The notes: generated from the letters alone by a model not told the origin. A stretch of 64,000 nt of DNA from Natrinema marinum (GCF_024296685.1 NZ_CP100763.1:3702004-3766003), one strand, 5' to 3'. Positions 17,283 to 26,910 are shown, counted from the stretch's first letter. Numbers and translations are program-made.

Positions 17283-17476
17283 GGCCGCGAACGACCGGAA
17301 GCGCGGCGCTACGCGCCGCGATACGACGAGCGGCCCCGGCCGCGAGTCAGTGAGTGAGCGGCTTTTTGGTCGAGATCTTTCGAGAAGGGCGAGCGAGCGT
17401 AGCGAGCGAACCCGACGAGAAAAAGGTCGATGCCGCGATGGCGTTTACGGGGCAGCGAAGGTTCCGTCACGACTGA
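17283..17476 (+). repeat. Insertion scar with duplicated purNH tail
   Basis: After the purNH stop at 17282, about 145 bp of inverted-repeat-rich sequence (including 'GGCTTTTTGGTCGAGA' and 'CGAGCGTAGCGAGCG') is followed at ~17432-17476 by codons reading A-A-M-A-F-T-G-Q-R-R-F-R-H-D-stop. This closely matches the real purNH end M-A-M-A-F-T-G-Q-R-S-F-R-H-D-stop. The DNA of the two copies is ~identical for the first half and diverged at the end. It looks like a small element inserted into the gene end and regenerated the C-terminus. Confidence 0.8.
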
Positions 17477-17501
17477 GCGGTTCGGGGACGTTCCGAACCG
17501 A

Positions 17502-17514
17502 CTTTTTTTATCGG
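17502..17514 (+). promoter_or_regulatory. TATA box of the glycerate kinase gene
   Basis: CTTTTTTTATCGG lies about 21-25 bp before the ATG at 17535 and is the only AT-rich block in the gap after the duplicated purNH tail. Distance fits a leaderless transcript. Confidence 0.55.
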
Positions 17515-17534
17515 TACCCCGAATCCGCTTGAGT

Positions 17535-18890
17535 ATGACCGAGCCGACGATCGAGAACCGCGACTGTCTCGCCTCGAGCGAGGCCCGCGATGCCGCGCTC
17601 GCCTGTGTCGAGGCCGGAATCGCGGCGGGCCATCCCCGCGCTGTCGTCCGCGACGCCGTCTCGCTCGCGGACGATACCCTCCGTGTCGCGGACGCGACGT
17701 ACGACCTCCGCGAGTACGACGAGCTGGTCGTCCTCGGCGGGGGCAACGCCGCGGCCCACGTCGCCGCCGTGCTCGAGACCGTACTGGGCGATCGGATCGA
17801 CGGCGGTGTGGTCGTCACGGACGACCCCGCGGACACGGCGCGCGTCGCGGTCCGCGAGGGTGACCACCCCGTTCCCAGTGAGCGCGGCGTCGACGGAACT
17901 CGGGAGGTGCTCGAGGCGGCCGACGCGGCCGGCGAGGGGACGCTCGTGCTGGCGGCGATCACCGGCGGCGGCAGCGCGCTCATGGCCGCCCCCGCCGGAG
18001 GCGTGTCGCTGGCCGACTTACAGGCGACCACCGACGCCCTGCTCGAGAGCGGGGCCGACATCGGCGAAATCAACGCGGTCCGCAAGCACCTCTCGGCGCT
18101 GAAAGGCGGCCGACTGGCGCGCCGGACCGCCCCCGCGACGATCGCCGCCGTGATCCTCTCCGACGTGGTGGGAAACGACCTGAGCGTGATCGCGAGCGGC
18201 CCGCTCGCGCCCGACGCGTCGACGTTCGACGACGCGCTCGCGGTCCTCGCACGCTACGAAATCGACGCGCCCGAAACCGTAGTAGACCGCCTCGAGCGCG
18301 GCGCGGCCGGCGAGATCGCCGAGACGCCCGGTCCCGACGATTCCGCCTTCGAGGCGGTCTCGAATCACGTCGTCGCCGACGGGATGACCGTGCTCGAGGC
18401 CGCTCGCGACGCGGTGGTCGAGCGCGGTTACGAGCCGCTGATACTGTCCTCGCGCGTTCGCGGCGAAGCGCGGGAGGCGGCGACGACCCACGTCGCCGTC
18501 GCGGCGGAGATCCGGGCGACGGGCACGCCACTCGAACCGCCGGCCGCGATCCTCTCCGGCGGGGAGACGACGGTGACCGTCCGGGGCGACGGGACCGGCG
18601 GGCCGAACCAGGAGTTCGCGACAAGCGCGGCGCTCGAACTCGCCGAGGGCGACGAAAACGGAAGTGAGGGGCACGTCACGGTCGCCGCGGTCGACACCGA
18701 CGGGATCGACGGGGCGACCGACGCGGCCGGCGCGCTCGTCGACGGGACGACCGTCGTGGACCCGGACGCGGCGCGCGAGGCGCTCGCGGAAAACGACGTC
18801 CATCCGTATCTCGAGTCCCGCGGTGCGCTCGTCCGAACGGGGCGGACGGGGACGAATCTGAACGACCTCCGAATACTGATCGTCAAGTAG
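17535..18890 (+). CDS. Glycerate 2-kinase, MOFRL (TtuD/GckA) family
   Basis: 451 residues. The N-terminal DUF4147 domain has 'VVLGGGNAAAHVAAVLE' and 'AAITGGGSALMAAP', and 'GEINAVRKHLSALKGGRLA' is the kinase substrate region. The C-terminal MOFRL domain includes 'LSGGETTVTVRGDGTGGPNQ' and 'VDTDGIDGATDAAGA'. It phosphorylates D-glycerate to 2-phosphoglycerate with ATP, feeding serine or sugar-acid catabolism into glycolysis. A TATA box lies ~22 bp upstream. It is monocistronic. Confidence 0.92.
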   Translation: MTEPTIENRDCLASSEARDAALACVEAGIAAGHPRAVVRDAVSLADDTLRVADATYDLREYDELVVLGGGNAAAHVAAVLETVLGDRIDGGVVVTDDPADTARVAVREGDHPVPSERGVDGTREVLEAADAAGEGTLVLAAITGGGSALMAAPAGGVSLADLQATTDALLESGADIGEINAVRKHLSALKGGRLARRTAPATIAAVILSDVVGNDLSVIASGPLAPDASTFDDALAVLARYEIDAPETVVDRLERGAAGEIAETPGPDDSAFEAVSNHVVADGMTVLEAARDAVVERGYEPLILSSRVRGEAREAATTHVAVAAEIRATGTPLEPPAAILSGGETTVTVRGDGTGGPNQEFATSAALELAEGDENGSEGHVTVAAVDTDGIDGATDAAGALVDGTTVVDPDAAREALAENDVHPYLESRGALVRTGRTGTNLNDLRILIVK

Positions 18891-18927
18891 GATTCGAGAA
18901 CGGGGCAACGGGAGCCGCTGACTTGGC

Positions 18928-19755
18928 TCAGGTGTCGGCGTCCGGCGCGAGCGCGTCGATCACGCGGCAGGCGTTCTTCGAGAACGCCCGGCGGAGCATG
19001 TCCTCCGAGACGTCGAGGGTGAGGATCTCCATGACGGCGACGTTGGGATGACAGGCGGGCGCGCCGCTGCCGAAGAGGACGCGGTCGGGGTGCTCGAGGA
19101 GGGCGCGCTCGAGTTGCTCGCGGTAGCGGACGAAACTCGTCTCGAGGTAGCAGTCGTCGTACTCGTCGAGGAGGTCGATCATTTCGTCCATCAGTTCGCG
19201 GTTCAGCGGGTGGCCGCCGAATCGGCCGACGACGACGGGGAAGGAGCGCTCGAGCAGCGTCTCAGCGAGCGTCTCAGGGGGCGCCTTGACGCCGCCGCGG
19301 ACGATCACGGGCAGTCCGACGGCCTCGAGGGCTGCGAGGACCTCCTCGTCGGGATAGTCGTCGACGGCGGGATCGAGGACGAACCCGTGGAAGCGGTCGT
19401 CGTAGGCGTACTTCTCGACGTCGTCGGGGGAGGTGTGGTGGTCCTCGCGGCGACTCAGGGCGTTGTGGAGCCGGCCAGTCGCCTTCCGGCCCGGCGTCTC
19501 GGTCCCGTTGATCCGGGCGAAGGCGGCGAACGGCCGGTCGACGCTGCGTCTGGCGACGCCGTTGTTCGGCGCGAGGTAGCTCCCGTCCCGCCGCGTCGGC
19601 GGGAAGACGATCGCCTTCGTGATCCCTGCCTGGTGCATTTCCCGCTCGAGTCGGTCGGCCGTGATCGTTCGTCTCCGGGGCCCCCCGCTGCCGTCGGCCG
19701 GCGGCAGCCGCGTCGCGATGTCGACGACGCGAAATCCGTGTTCCAGCTCCAGCAT
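18928..19755 (-). CDS. Amidohydrolase-fold protein lacking canonical metal ligands
   Basis: 275 residues with the layout of the Amidohydro_2 family: 'FRVVDIATRLPP' at the first strand, 'KAIVFPPTRRDGS', 'FHGFVLDPAVDDYPDE', 'FPVVVGRFGGHPLN', 'DDCYLETSFVRY' and 'RVLFGSGAPACHPNVAV'. The normal HxH at the first strand is replaced (D-I-A-T-R), and the usual G-S-D of the C-terminal strand reads G-S-G. The metal centre is therefore probably lost or altered. It may be a binding or regulatory protein. Start MLELEHGF chosen from the family pattern. Confidence 0.78.
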   Translation of the reverse strand: MLELEHGFRVVDIATRLPPADGSGGPRRRTITADRLEREMHQAGITKAIVFPPTRRDGSYLAPNNGVARRSVDRPFAAFARINGTETPGRKATGRLHNALSRREDHHTSPDDVEKYAYDDRFHGFVLDPAVDDYPDEEVLAALEAVGLPVIVRGGVKAPPETLAETLLERSFPVVVGRFGGHPLNRELMDEMIDLLDEYDDCYLETSFVRYREQLERALLEHPDRVLFGSGAPACHPNVAVMEILTLDVSEDMLRRAFSKNACRVIDALAPDADT

Positions 19756-19868
19756 CTACTGTGGGGTTCCGAGTCGAGCCATATTTCCCTACCGGCTCCG
19801 CCGCCGATGGGCCTGCCGACGGTTCGCACGGGCAATCGCAAGACGGAGCGGTGGCTGGAGAGAAAGAG

Positions 19869-19876
19869 TTATATAG
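19869..19876 (+). promoter_or_regulatory. TATA box of the thermosome gene
   Basis: TTATATAG, 34 bp upstream of the ATG at 19910. A strong archaeal box A match in GC-rich sequence, giving a short leader of several nucleotides. Confidence 0.55.
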
Positions 19877-19909
19877 AAGTGCTGACGACATGGTTAGTGA
19901 GGATCAACG

Positions 19910-21487
19910 ATGGCACAACAGCGACGCATGGGTGGGCAGCCCATGTTCATTATGAGCGAGGATAGCCAGCGAACGCAGGGCCGCGACGCCCAGTCGTCGA
20001 ACATCATGGCCGGCAAGGCTGTCGCCGAGTCGGTACGTACGACGCTCGGCCCCCGCGGCATGGACAAGATGCTCGTCGATTCCGGCGGGGATGTCGTCAT
20101 CACAAACGACGGCGCGACCATCCTGAACGAGATGGACATCGAGCACCCCGCGGCCCAGATGATCGTCGAGGTCGCCGACTCCCAGGAGGAGGAAGTCGGC
20201 GACGGGACGACGACCGCGGCCGTCCTCGCCGGCAACCTGCTGGGCGAGGCCGAGGACCTGATCGAGCAGGATGTCCACGCGACCACGATCGTCGAGGGCT
20301 ACCACGAGGCCGCCCGCATCGCTCTGGAGGCCATCGACGAGCAGGTCAACGAGGCCGACGTCGACGACGACATCCTCCGGCAGGTCGCCGAATCGAGCAT
20401 GACCGGCAAGGGAACCGGCGGCCTCACGGCCGAGTCGCTGGCCGAGACGGTCGTCGAGGCGATCCGCCACGTCGACACCGACGAGGGCGTCGCCCGCGAC
20501 AACGTCACCGTCCACACCCAGATCGGTGCCTCCTCGAACGCGACCGAACTCGTCCCCGGCATCGTCGTCGACGAGGAGCCCGTCCACGACGCGATGCCCA
20601 GCGAGATCGAGGACGCCTCGATCGCCATCCTGGACGTCGAACTCGACGTTCGCACGGGCGACGTCGACGCCGAGTACGCCATCGACTCGATCGACCAGCT
20701 CAACGCCGCCATCGACGCCGAGGAAGGCGAACTGCAGGGCTACGCCGAAACCGTCGCCGACAGCGGGGCCGACGTCGTCTTCACCACCGAAGACGTCGCC
20801 GACCGCGTCGCCAACGCCCTCGCCAACGAGGGCATCCTCGTCTTCGAGGGACTGGGCGACAGCGACGCCCGACAGGTCGCCTCCGCGACCGGCGCTCGCC
20901 GCGTCGGCGCACTCGAGGACCTAGAGGAGGCGGACTTCGGCTCCGCCGACCGCATCCACACCGAGAACTTCGGCGACGACGATCTGGCGTTCGTCGAGGG
21001 CGGCGCGGCCGCCGAGACCGTCACCGTCTTCGTCCGCGGCGGCACCGAACACGTCGTCGACGAACTCGAGCGTGCCATCGGCGACGCGCTGGACGTCGTC
21101 GCAACGGCGCTGGAATCCGGCGAGGTCGTCCCCGGCGCGGGCGCGACCGAGATCGCGATCGCGGACAAGATCCGGCAGGAAGCCGCCGGTATCGAGGGCC
21201 GCAAACAGCTCGCCGTAACGGCCTTCGCCGACGCGCTCGATGTCGTTCCCCGAACGCTGGCGGCCAACACCGGCCGCGACCCCATCGACGCGCTCGTGGA
21301 CCTTCGTGCCGCCCACGAGTCCGAGGGCCGGGCCGGTCTGATCACCAGCGGTGACGAGGTCACGATCGACGATCCCTTCGAGCACGGCGTCGTCGACCCC
21401 GCCGACGTCAAGCGCGAAGCCGTCGAGAGCGCGACCGAGGCCGCCACGATGATCGCCCGCATCGACGACGTCATCGCCGCGGAGTAG
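19910..21487 (+). CDS. Thermosome (group II chaperonin) subunit, Cct3-like
   Basis: 525 residues. ATPase motifs of group II chaperonins are present: '[20 protein letters not shown]', '[12 protein letters not shown]', '[15 protein letters not shown]' and, near the end, '[19 protein letters not shown]'. It folds proteins in the cytoplasm as part of a double-ring complex. The C-terminus ends '[12 protein letters not shown]' without the long Gly-Met-rich tail of the main haloarchaeal subunits. This and the length fit the shorter third subunit (Cct3) known from Haloferax. The subunit assignment is inference. Confidence 0.93.
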   Translation: MAQQRRMGGQPMFIMSEDSQRTQGRDAQSSNIMAGKAVAESVRTTLGPRGMDKMLVDSGGDVVITNDGATILNEMDIEHPAAQMIVEVADSQEEEVGDGTTTAAVLAGNLLGEAEDLIEQDVHATTIVEGYHEAARIALEAIDEQVNEADVDDDILRQVAESSMTGKGTGGLTAESLAETVVEAIRHVDTDEGVARDNVTVHTQIGASSNATELVPGIVVDEEPVHDAMPSEIEDASIAILDVELDVRTGDVDAEYAIDSIDQLNAAIDAEEGELQGYAETVADSGADVVFTTEDVADRVANALANEGILVFEGLGDSDARQVASATGARRVGALEDLEEADFGSADRIHTENFGDDDLAFVEGGAAAETVTVFVRGGTEHVVDELERAIGDALDVVATALESGEVVPGAGATEIAIADKIRQEAAGIEGRKQLAVTAFADALDVVPRTLAANTGRDPIDALVDLRAAHESEGRAGLITSGDEVTIDDPFEHGVVDPADVKREAVESATEAATMIARIDDVIAAE

Positions 21488-21608
21488 CGTCACCCGTCCC
21501 TGCTACTGTTTCGAGCGACTGACCGTTTTTCCGCCCGTTCCCATCGCTGCCTCGTCGTGTATACTGGCCAATAGTGTTAAGTGTTAACATATGATATTTT
21601 AGGATATC

Positions 21609-21980
21609 ATGTCCGGAACCGCTCCGCGAGCGAACCTGACGCCTATCGGTACCACGACCGGCCGAACGGTCTACTACGACGAGGGCCGGGAAACCTACCA
21701 CACGTGGTGCGACGAGGGGGCATACGAGCCAGTGAGCACGGCCCTGCTCATGACCGTCTCGTCGGTGCTCGAGGTCGAGCCCGACGACCTCGAGCCGCTC
21801 TCGGAGTGCGTCGAACCGGACGCGTTGAACGCGCTGTTCGTCCACTGGCGCGGCGACGAGCCCCGCGTCGGCGACGGTTCGATCTCCTTTACGTTCTCCC
21901 AGTGCGCCGTGACGGTGCGTGCCGACGGCGAGATCGTGATCGATCCGACGCGGCGGCGTCTCCGGCCCGCGGACGACTGA
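21609..21980 (+). CDS. HalOD1 output-domain protein
   Basis: 123 residues, acidic. The C-terminal ~80 residues ('PVSTALLMTVSSVLEVEPDD', 'CVEPDALNALF', 'SISFTFSQCAVTVRADGEIV') match the HalOD1 family, an output or regulatory domain found in haloarchaeal sensor and regulator proteins or alone, as here. No enzymatic motif. The promoter area is AT-rich and contains two adjacent GTGTTAA copies at 21574-21587, ~25 bp before the start, which could be the box A or an operator. Confidence 0.85.
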   Translation: MSGTAPRANLTPIGTTTGRTVYYDEGRETYHTWCDEGAYEPVSTALLMTVSSVLEVEPDDLEPLSECVEPDALNALFVHWRGDEPRVGDGSISFTFSQCAVTVRADGEIVIDPTRRRLRPADD

Positions 21981-22016
21981 CGGGTGTGCGGATTGCGGTT
22001 TCCGGCCGCGAGTCGG

Positions 22017-22868
22017 TCAGCAATCGGCGTCGTCGGCCGGCTCGAGGACCACCCGGTCGCCGGCCGCGAGTCCGAAGGCTTCGTCGCCGCGCCCCCGGTT
22101 GACGTCGAGTTCGACGTAGCCGTGGCTCCCGACGGTCGCCAGCCGCTCGCCGGCGGGAACGGCCGCGAACGTCTCGCCGACCGGAACGACCTCGCCGTTC
22201 GCCGCGATCCGCTCGCGCCCGTCGAGAGACGAGCCCGGCACGTTCGTGATCGCGTTACCGAAGCCGTCGACGACGAGCACCTCGCCGATCGCGCGCCCCT
22301 CTGCGAGTTCGGCGGTCGGCAGCTCGAGGTCGGCGTCGAACGCGGTCGGCGCGAGCCACTCGAGGTCGTCGAGCGCGTCGAGTTCGGCCTCGTGGACGGC
22401 CGCGGCAGCCGGCGCGAACACGTCTCGGCCGTGGAACGTGGCGCTCGCCGGGCCGCCGTCCCCCGACAGCGCCGTCGCGCTCGCGGCCCCCGCGCTCTCG
22501 CCGGCCGGCTCGACCGGCTCGAGGCGGGTTTCGTCGACGGCGTAGGCCTCGAGCCAATCGGAATCGGCGCCCGCCAGTCGGCGTGCGGCGGGGAGCAAGA
22601 CGCCGTTGTCGGGGCCGACAAGTGCGTGGTCGCCAGCGCGAACGACGAGCGCGTCGCGGTCGGTGCCGACGCCGGGATCGATCACGACGAGGTGGGTCGC
22701 CGGCGGAAAATAGGGGAGGACCTCCCGCAGCCAGAAGGCGGCCGCGCGAACGTCTTGCCGGGGGAAATCGTGTGCAATATCGACCAGCCTGGCGTCCGTT
22801 CGCTGCAGCAGGACGCCCTTCATCGCCGCCGGGTACGGCGTCCCGAAGTCAGACGCGAGCGTGATCAT
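22017..22868 (-). CDS. SAM hydroxide adenosyltransferase (DUF62/fluorinase-like family)
   Basis: 283 residues. The N-terminal 'ITLASDFGTPYPAAMKGVL' and the triad D64, R71 and H146 (in 'VVIDPGVGTDRDAL' and 'TFHGRDVFA') are visible; the D-R spacing of seven matches characterised archaeal DUF62 enzymes. These hydrolyse S-adenosylmethionine to adenosine and methionine. An insertion of ~20 residues (about 117-138, small and acidic) precedes the His strand. The C-terminal barrel has 'VLVVDGFGNAITNVP'. It lies 28 bp downstream of nadM on the same strand. Confidence 0.92.
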   Translation of the reverse strand: MITLASDFGTPYPAAMKGVLLQRTDARLVDIAHDFPRQDVRAAAFWLREVLPYFPPATHLVVIDPGVGTDRDALVVRAGDHALVGPDNGVLLPAARRLAGADSDWLEAYAVDETRLEPVEPAGESAGAASATALSGDGGPASATFHGRDVFAPAAAAVHEAELDALDDLEWLAPTAFDADLELPTAELAEGRAIGEVLVVDGFGNAITNVPGSSLDGRERIAANGEVVPVGETFAAVPAGERLATVGSHGYVELDVNRGRGDEAFGLAAGDRVVLEPADDADC

Positions 22869-22896
22869 GCGGTGGTCTACGAATCGTCGCCGTAAA

Positions 22897-23415
22897 TTAG
22901 GCCCCGTTCGAATCGGAGTCGCTGACCATCTGGATGCGCTCGATGCCGTCCATCTCCTCGACGACCTCCACGACGGCCTCGGGGACCAGCGACTCCCAGT
23001 CGCCGCCGGTGATCATCCGCTGGCGGACCTCAGATCCCTCGAGCACCTCGCGGTTGAACATCGGCGACTGGCGGATCTCGATGTCGGCCTCGCGAAAGAG
23101 CTGGATGACCAGCGGGTTGTTCGAGTACGCCACGTCGAAATCGGGGCTCATGCTCTGGACGTGACTGACCCACACCGAGTTGCGCTCCAGGTCCTCGATC
23201 GGGACGGCGTAGGTCACGAGATCGGTGTCGACCAGCGACTTCGTGATCATCATGATCCGTTCGCCGGCGGTGAACGGATCCCGGACGGTGTGTGAGTTGT
23301 CGGCGCTCCCGATCCCGAGGACGAGCTCGTCGACGTCCTCGGCGATCTGCTCGACCATGCTCCGGTGACCGTTGTGGAAGGGCTGAAACCGGCCGATGTA
23401 GAACCCCCGAGTCAT
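22897..23415 (-). CDS. nadM: Nicotinamide-nucleotide adenylyltransferase (archaeal type)
   Basis: 172 residues. The nucleotidyltransferase motif GRFQPFHNGH is at 8-17, and the C-terminal ISTxxxR-like motif appears as 'EVLEGSEVRQRMI'. It makes NAD from NMN and ATP in the cytoplasm. Full length for archaeal NadM. It is followed by the SAM hydroxide adenosyltransferase gene, probably in one transcript; no direct metabolic link is evident beyond adenylate metabolism. Confidence 0.95.
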   Translation of the reverse strand: MTRGFYIGRFQPFHNGHRSMVEQIAEDVDELVLGIGSADNSHTVRDPFTAGERIMMITKSLVDTDLVTYAVPIEDLERNSVWVSHVQSMSPDFDVAYSNNPLVIQLFREADIEIRQSPMFNREVLEGSEVRQRMITGGDWESLVPEAVVEVVEEMDGIERIQMVSDSDSNGA

Positions 23416-23706
23416 GCCGAATACTGCTCGAGCGGCCCGCTTAAGCGTGGCGAGTTCCCCGCGACCGAGACGGACCCGGCCGATCGTTCACGGCGTTCGA
23501 GCGGCGTGACGGCCGCGGCTCGAGGCCGATCGGTCACGAACCGATATATTCAGGACAGTTTTGATATGAAGCGAACACGCGGTAGGCTCGGCCTGATCCC
23601 TCCCGTCGACCGCTGTGTCTCCCGGAATCAGCAACTGACACCATACTCCGCATGGAGAAAGTATATCAGTCGCAATCCCTTCGAAACAGATACCGAACAG
23701 AGTTCT

Positions 23707-25857
23707 ATGAGTAACGATACGAACGTTGACGACCCTCCCGAAGACGCTCCGGACGCCGCTCCCGACGGGGACTCCGTCGAAGAGCAGCGCGAGCGTCAGG
23801 GAGAACGGTCGCCGTACGAGGAGGACGGCGACCGTCGCACTGACGTCGACGATCCGACCGACGAGCGCTCGAGGTCGTCCGACGAGGACGACATCGAGAC
23901 CGTCAACGACCTCGGCAGTACGGTCGAGGTCGATCCCGGCGTCGAGGTCGACGAGGAGATCGCCGAGGACGACCTCCTCGGCGGCCTCAAGATCGACTCG
24001 ACGGAGGACATCGAGGTCCCCGATCGGCTCGTCGATCAGGTCATCGGCCAGGACGAAGCACGAGATATTATCATCAAAGCGGCCAAGCAGCGCCGGCACG
24101 TCATGATGATCGGCTCGCCAGGGACCGGCAAGTCGATGCTGGCGAAGGCGATGAGCCAACTGCTGCCCAAGGAGGATCTTCAGGACGTTTTAGTCTACCA
24201 CAACCCGGACGACGGCAACGAGCCGAAGGTCCGCACCGTTCCCGCCGGCAAGGGCGAACAGATCATCGACGCTCACAAGGAGGAAGCCCGCAAGCGCAAC
24301 CAGATGCGCTCGATCCTGATGTGGATCATCATCGCGATCGTCGTCGGGTACGCGATCCTCTCGGGAAGCATCCTGCTGGGGATCCTCGCGGCAGGGATCA
24401 TCTGGCTGATCTTCCGCTACACCTCGCGCGGTACGGACGCGATGGTGCCCAACATGATCGTCAACAACGGCGATCAGCGCGTCGCTCCCTTCGAGGACGC
24501 GACCGGTGCCCACGCCGGCGCACTGCTGGGTGACGTCCGCCACGACCCGTTCCAGTCCGGCGGCATGGAGACGCCGAGCCACGACCGTGTCGAACCCGGC
24601 GCAATCCACAAATCGAACAAGGGCGTGCTGTTCGTCGACGAGATCAACACGCTCGACATCCGGACCCAGCAGAAGCTGATGACCGCCATTCAGGAAGGCG
24701 AGTTCGCCATCACGGGCCAGTCCGAGCGCTCCTCGGGCGCGATGGTCCAGACCGAGCCCGTCCCCTGTGACTTCATCATGGTCGCGGCTGGCAACCTCGA
24801 CGCCATGGAGAACATGCACCCCGCGCTCCGCAACCGGATCAAGGGGTACGGCTACGAGGTCTACATGGACGACACCATCGAGGACACCCCCGAGATGCGA
24901 CGCAAGTACGCCCGCTTCGTCGCTCAGGAGGTCGAACGCGACGGCCGTCTCCCCCACTTCACGGACGACGCCGTCGAAGAGGTCATCCTCGAGGCCAAGC
25001 GCCGGTCGGGCCGGAAGAACCACCTCACGCTGCTGTTCCGCAGCCTCGGTGGCCTGGTCCGCGTCGCCGGCGACATCGCCCGCGCCGAGGACCGCGAGTT
25101 CACCACCCGCGAAGACGTGCTGCAGGCCAAGCAGCGCTCGCGTTCGATCGAGCAACAGCTCGCCGACGACTACATCGAGCGCCGCAAGGACTACGAGCTG
25201 CAGGTCAACGAGGGCGGCGTCGAAGGTCGCGTCAACGGCCTCGCCGTCATGGGCGAGGACTCGGGCATCATGCTCCCCGTGATGGCCGAGATCGCGCCCG
25301 CCCAGGGTGGCGGTCAGGTGATCGCCACCGGCAAGCTCAAAGAGATGGCCGAGGAGTCCGTCCAGAACGTCTCCGCGATCATCAAGAAGTTCTCCGACGT
25401 CGACCTCTCGGAGAAGGACATCCACATCCAGTTCGTTCAGGCCGGCCAACAGGGCGTCGACGGCGACTCCGCCTCCATCACGGTGGCGACCGCCGTCATC
25501 TCCGCGCTCGAGAACATCCCGGTCGACCAGTCGGTCGCCATGACGGGATCGCTCTCCGTGCGCGGCGACGTGCTTCCGGTCGGCGGGGTCACCCACAAGA
25601 TCGAGGCCGCGGCAAAGGCCGGCTGCAGCAAGGTCATCATTCCCGAAGCGAACGAACAGGACGTGATGATCGAAGAGGAGTACGAGGAAATGATCGAGAT
25701 CATCCCCTGTGCGAACATCAGCGAGGTCTTAGATGTCGCCCTGATGGGCGAACCGAAGAAGGATTCGCTGGTCGATCGACTCAAGTCGATCACCGGTTCG
25801 GCGTTCGACCAGGGGACCGTCGGCTCCGCCGGCGGCTCGAACCCGAGTCCGCAGTAA
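23707..25857 (+). CDS. lonB: Membrane-anchored ATP-dependent protease LonB
   Basis: 716 residues. A disordered acidic N-terminus (1-~95) precedes the AAA+ module with Walker A GSPGTGKS at 136-143. Two TM helices (~203-238) are inserted between Walker A and Walker B ('GVLFVDEINTL'), the hallmark of archaeal LonB. The C-terminal Lon protease domain carries the catalytic Ser in 'GDSASITVATAV' and Lys in 'THKIEAAAKAG'. It degrades cytosolic and membrane proteins and is essential in haloarchaea. A start at MSNDTNVDDP avoids an unlikely upstream extension. The next gene begins at the base after the stop. Confidence 0.96.
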   Translation: MSNDTNVDDPPEDAPDAAPDGDSVEEQRERQGERSPYEEDGDRRTDVDDPTDERSRSSDEDDIETVNDLGSTVEVDPGVEVDEEIAEDDLLGGLKIDSTEDIEVPDRLVDQVIGQDEARDIIIKAAKQRRHVMMIGSPGTGKSMLAKAMSQLLPKEDLQDVLVYHNPDDGNEPKVRTVPAGKGEQIIDAHKEEARKRNQMRSILMWIIIAIVVGYAILSGSILLGILAAGIIWLIFRYTSRGTDAMVPNMIVNNGDQRVAPFEDATGAHAGALLGDVRHDPFQSGGMETPSHDRVEPGAIHKSNKGVLFVDEINTLDIRTQQKLMTAIQEGEFAITGQSERSSGAMVQTEPVPCDFIMVAAGNLDAMENMHPALRNRIKGYGYEVYMDDTIEDTPEMRRKYARFVAQEVERDGRLPHFTDDAVEEVILEAKRRSGRKNHLTLLFRSLGGLVRVAGDIARAEDREFTTREDVLQAKQRSRSIEQQLADDYIERRKDYELQVNEGGVEGRVNGLAVMGEDSGIMLPVMAEIAPAQGGGQVIATGKLKEMAEESVQNVSAIIKKFSDVDLSEKDIHIQFVQAGQQGVDGDSASITVATAVISALENIPVDQSVAMTGSLSVRGDVLPVGGVTHKIEAAAKAGCSKVIIPEANEQDVMIEEEYEEMIEIIPCANISEVLDVALMGEPKKDSLVDRLKSITGSAFDQGTVGSAGGSNPSPQ

Positions 25858-26910
25858 ATGCCCGAGTGGGCGACGTTCGTCGGCCTGACGGGCGTCGTCC
25901 TCGTCTTATTGCTCGTTCTTTCGCACCTGACCCAATCGGCGTTTAGCGACGGCGACGCGGACGGAACCAACCGGACCACGGACCCGTCCGACGAGACCGG
26001 GGTCGCAACTGACCCGGACCGCGTCGACATCGCGGTCGACTTACCGCCACGCGATTCGGAGTCGACCGTCGACCCGCCCGCGGAGACCGATCCGGATCGA
26101 CGCCCCGCCGGCGCGCCGAGGCCCGACTCCGGCGACGGAACTCGAGCCGGCGAGCCGGCGACTCCGCACTCGCCTTCGAGCGTGGCGGACGCCGCCGACG
26201 ATCGGGATAGATCCGATCGACGCGACTCGAGCGAGCCGGCCGCTTCGGTCGCGACGGACGACCGTCGCCGACGGCCGGTCGAACGCGGCGTCGACCCCGA
26301 CTCGCTGTCGACCGGGATGGTCCTCGCGAACGTCGCCTTCTCGCAGGGGCTGTTCGCGCTCGTGTTGCTCGGCGCGGCGGTCTACACGGCGATTCCCCCG
26401 TCCGCGCTGGGCGTCGAGTTCTCCTTGGCCTACCTCGAGACGGGACTCGTCCTGGGAACGGTCGCCGGGATCGTCTTCTACGCCGCGAACGAACTCGCCG
26501 CGGCGGCCGCGACTCGCTTTGGCTTCGACCACGAGGAGCAACTGCGCGAACTGCTCTCGCCCGACTCGACCCGGGGCTGGCTGCTCCTCTTGCTCGGGGT
26601 CTTGCCGATCGTCGCCGGCTTCGAGGAACTCCTCTTCCGGGCGGCGCTGATCGGCGTCCCCGCCGCCGGCTTCGGGATCTCGCCGTGGCTGCTCGCGGTC
26701 GGCTCGTCGGTCGCGTTCGCGCTCGGCCACGGGATGCAGGGCTCGGTCGGCGTCGTCGTCACCGGGCTCCTCGGGTTCGTCCTCGCGGCGGTCTTCGTCG
26801 TCACCGGAAGCCTGCTGGTCGTCGTCGTCGCCCACTACCTCGTCAACGCCCTCGAGTTCGTCGTCCACGAGGGCCTCGAGTTCGAGTGGGCCGAAACCCT
26901 CGAAGGCTAA
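25858..26910 (+). CDS. CPBP family intramembrane metalloprotease (CAAX protease-like)
   Basis: 350 residues. After one TM helix (~5-23), a long acidic, disordered stretch (~35-145) precedes a C-terminal CPBP domain with several TM helices. The glutamate motif is in 'GFEELLFRAALIG', the second motif His in 'FALGHGMQG', and the third in 'AHYLVNALEF'. All three CPBP active-site motifs are intact. The start codon directly abuts the lonB stop (TAAATG), so both proteases are probably made from one mRNA, suggesting a joint role in membrane proteostasis. Confidence 0.9.
   Translation: MPEWATFVGLTGVVLVLLLVLSHLTQSAFSDGDADGTNRTTDPSDETGVATDPDRVDIAVDLPPRDSESTVDPPAETDPDRRPAGAPRPDSGDGTRAGEPATPHSPSSVADAADDRDRSDRRDSSEPAASVATDDRRRRPVERGVDPDSLSTGMVLANVAFSQGLFALVLLGAAVYTAIPPSALGVEFSLAYLETGLVLGTVAGIVFYAANELAAAAATRFGFDHEEQLRELLSPDSTRGWLLLLLGVLPIVAGFEELLFRAALIGVPAAGFGISPWLLAVGSSVAFALGHGMQGSVGVVVTGLLGFVLAAVFVVTGSLLVVVVAHYLVNALEFVVHEGLEFEWAETLEG

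Noticed and set aside
24190..25596. Long minus-strand open frame antisense to lonB
   Set aside because: Fully inside a well-conserved gene on the other strand; low complexity product with no domain.
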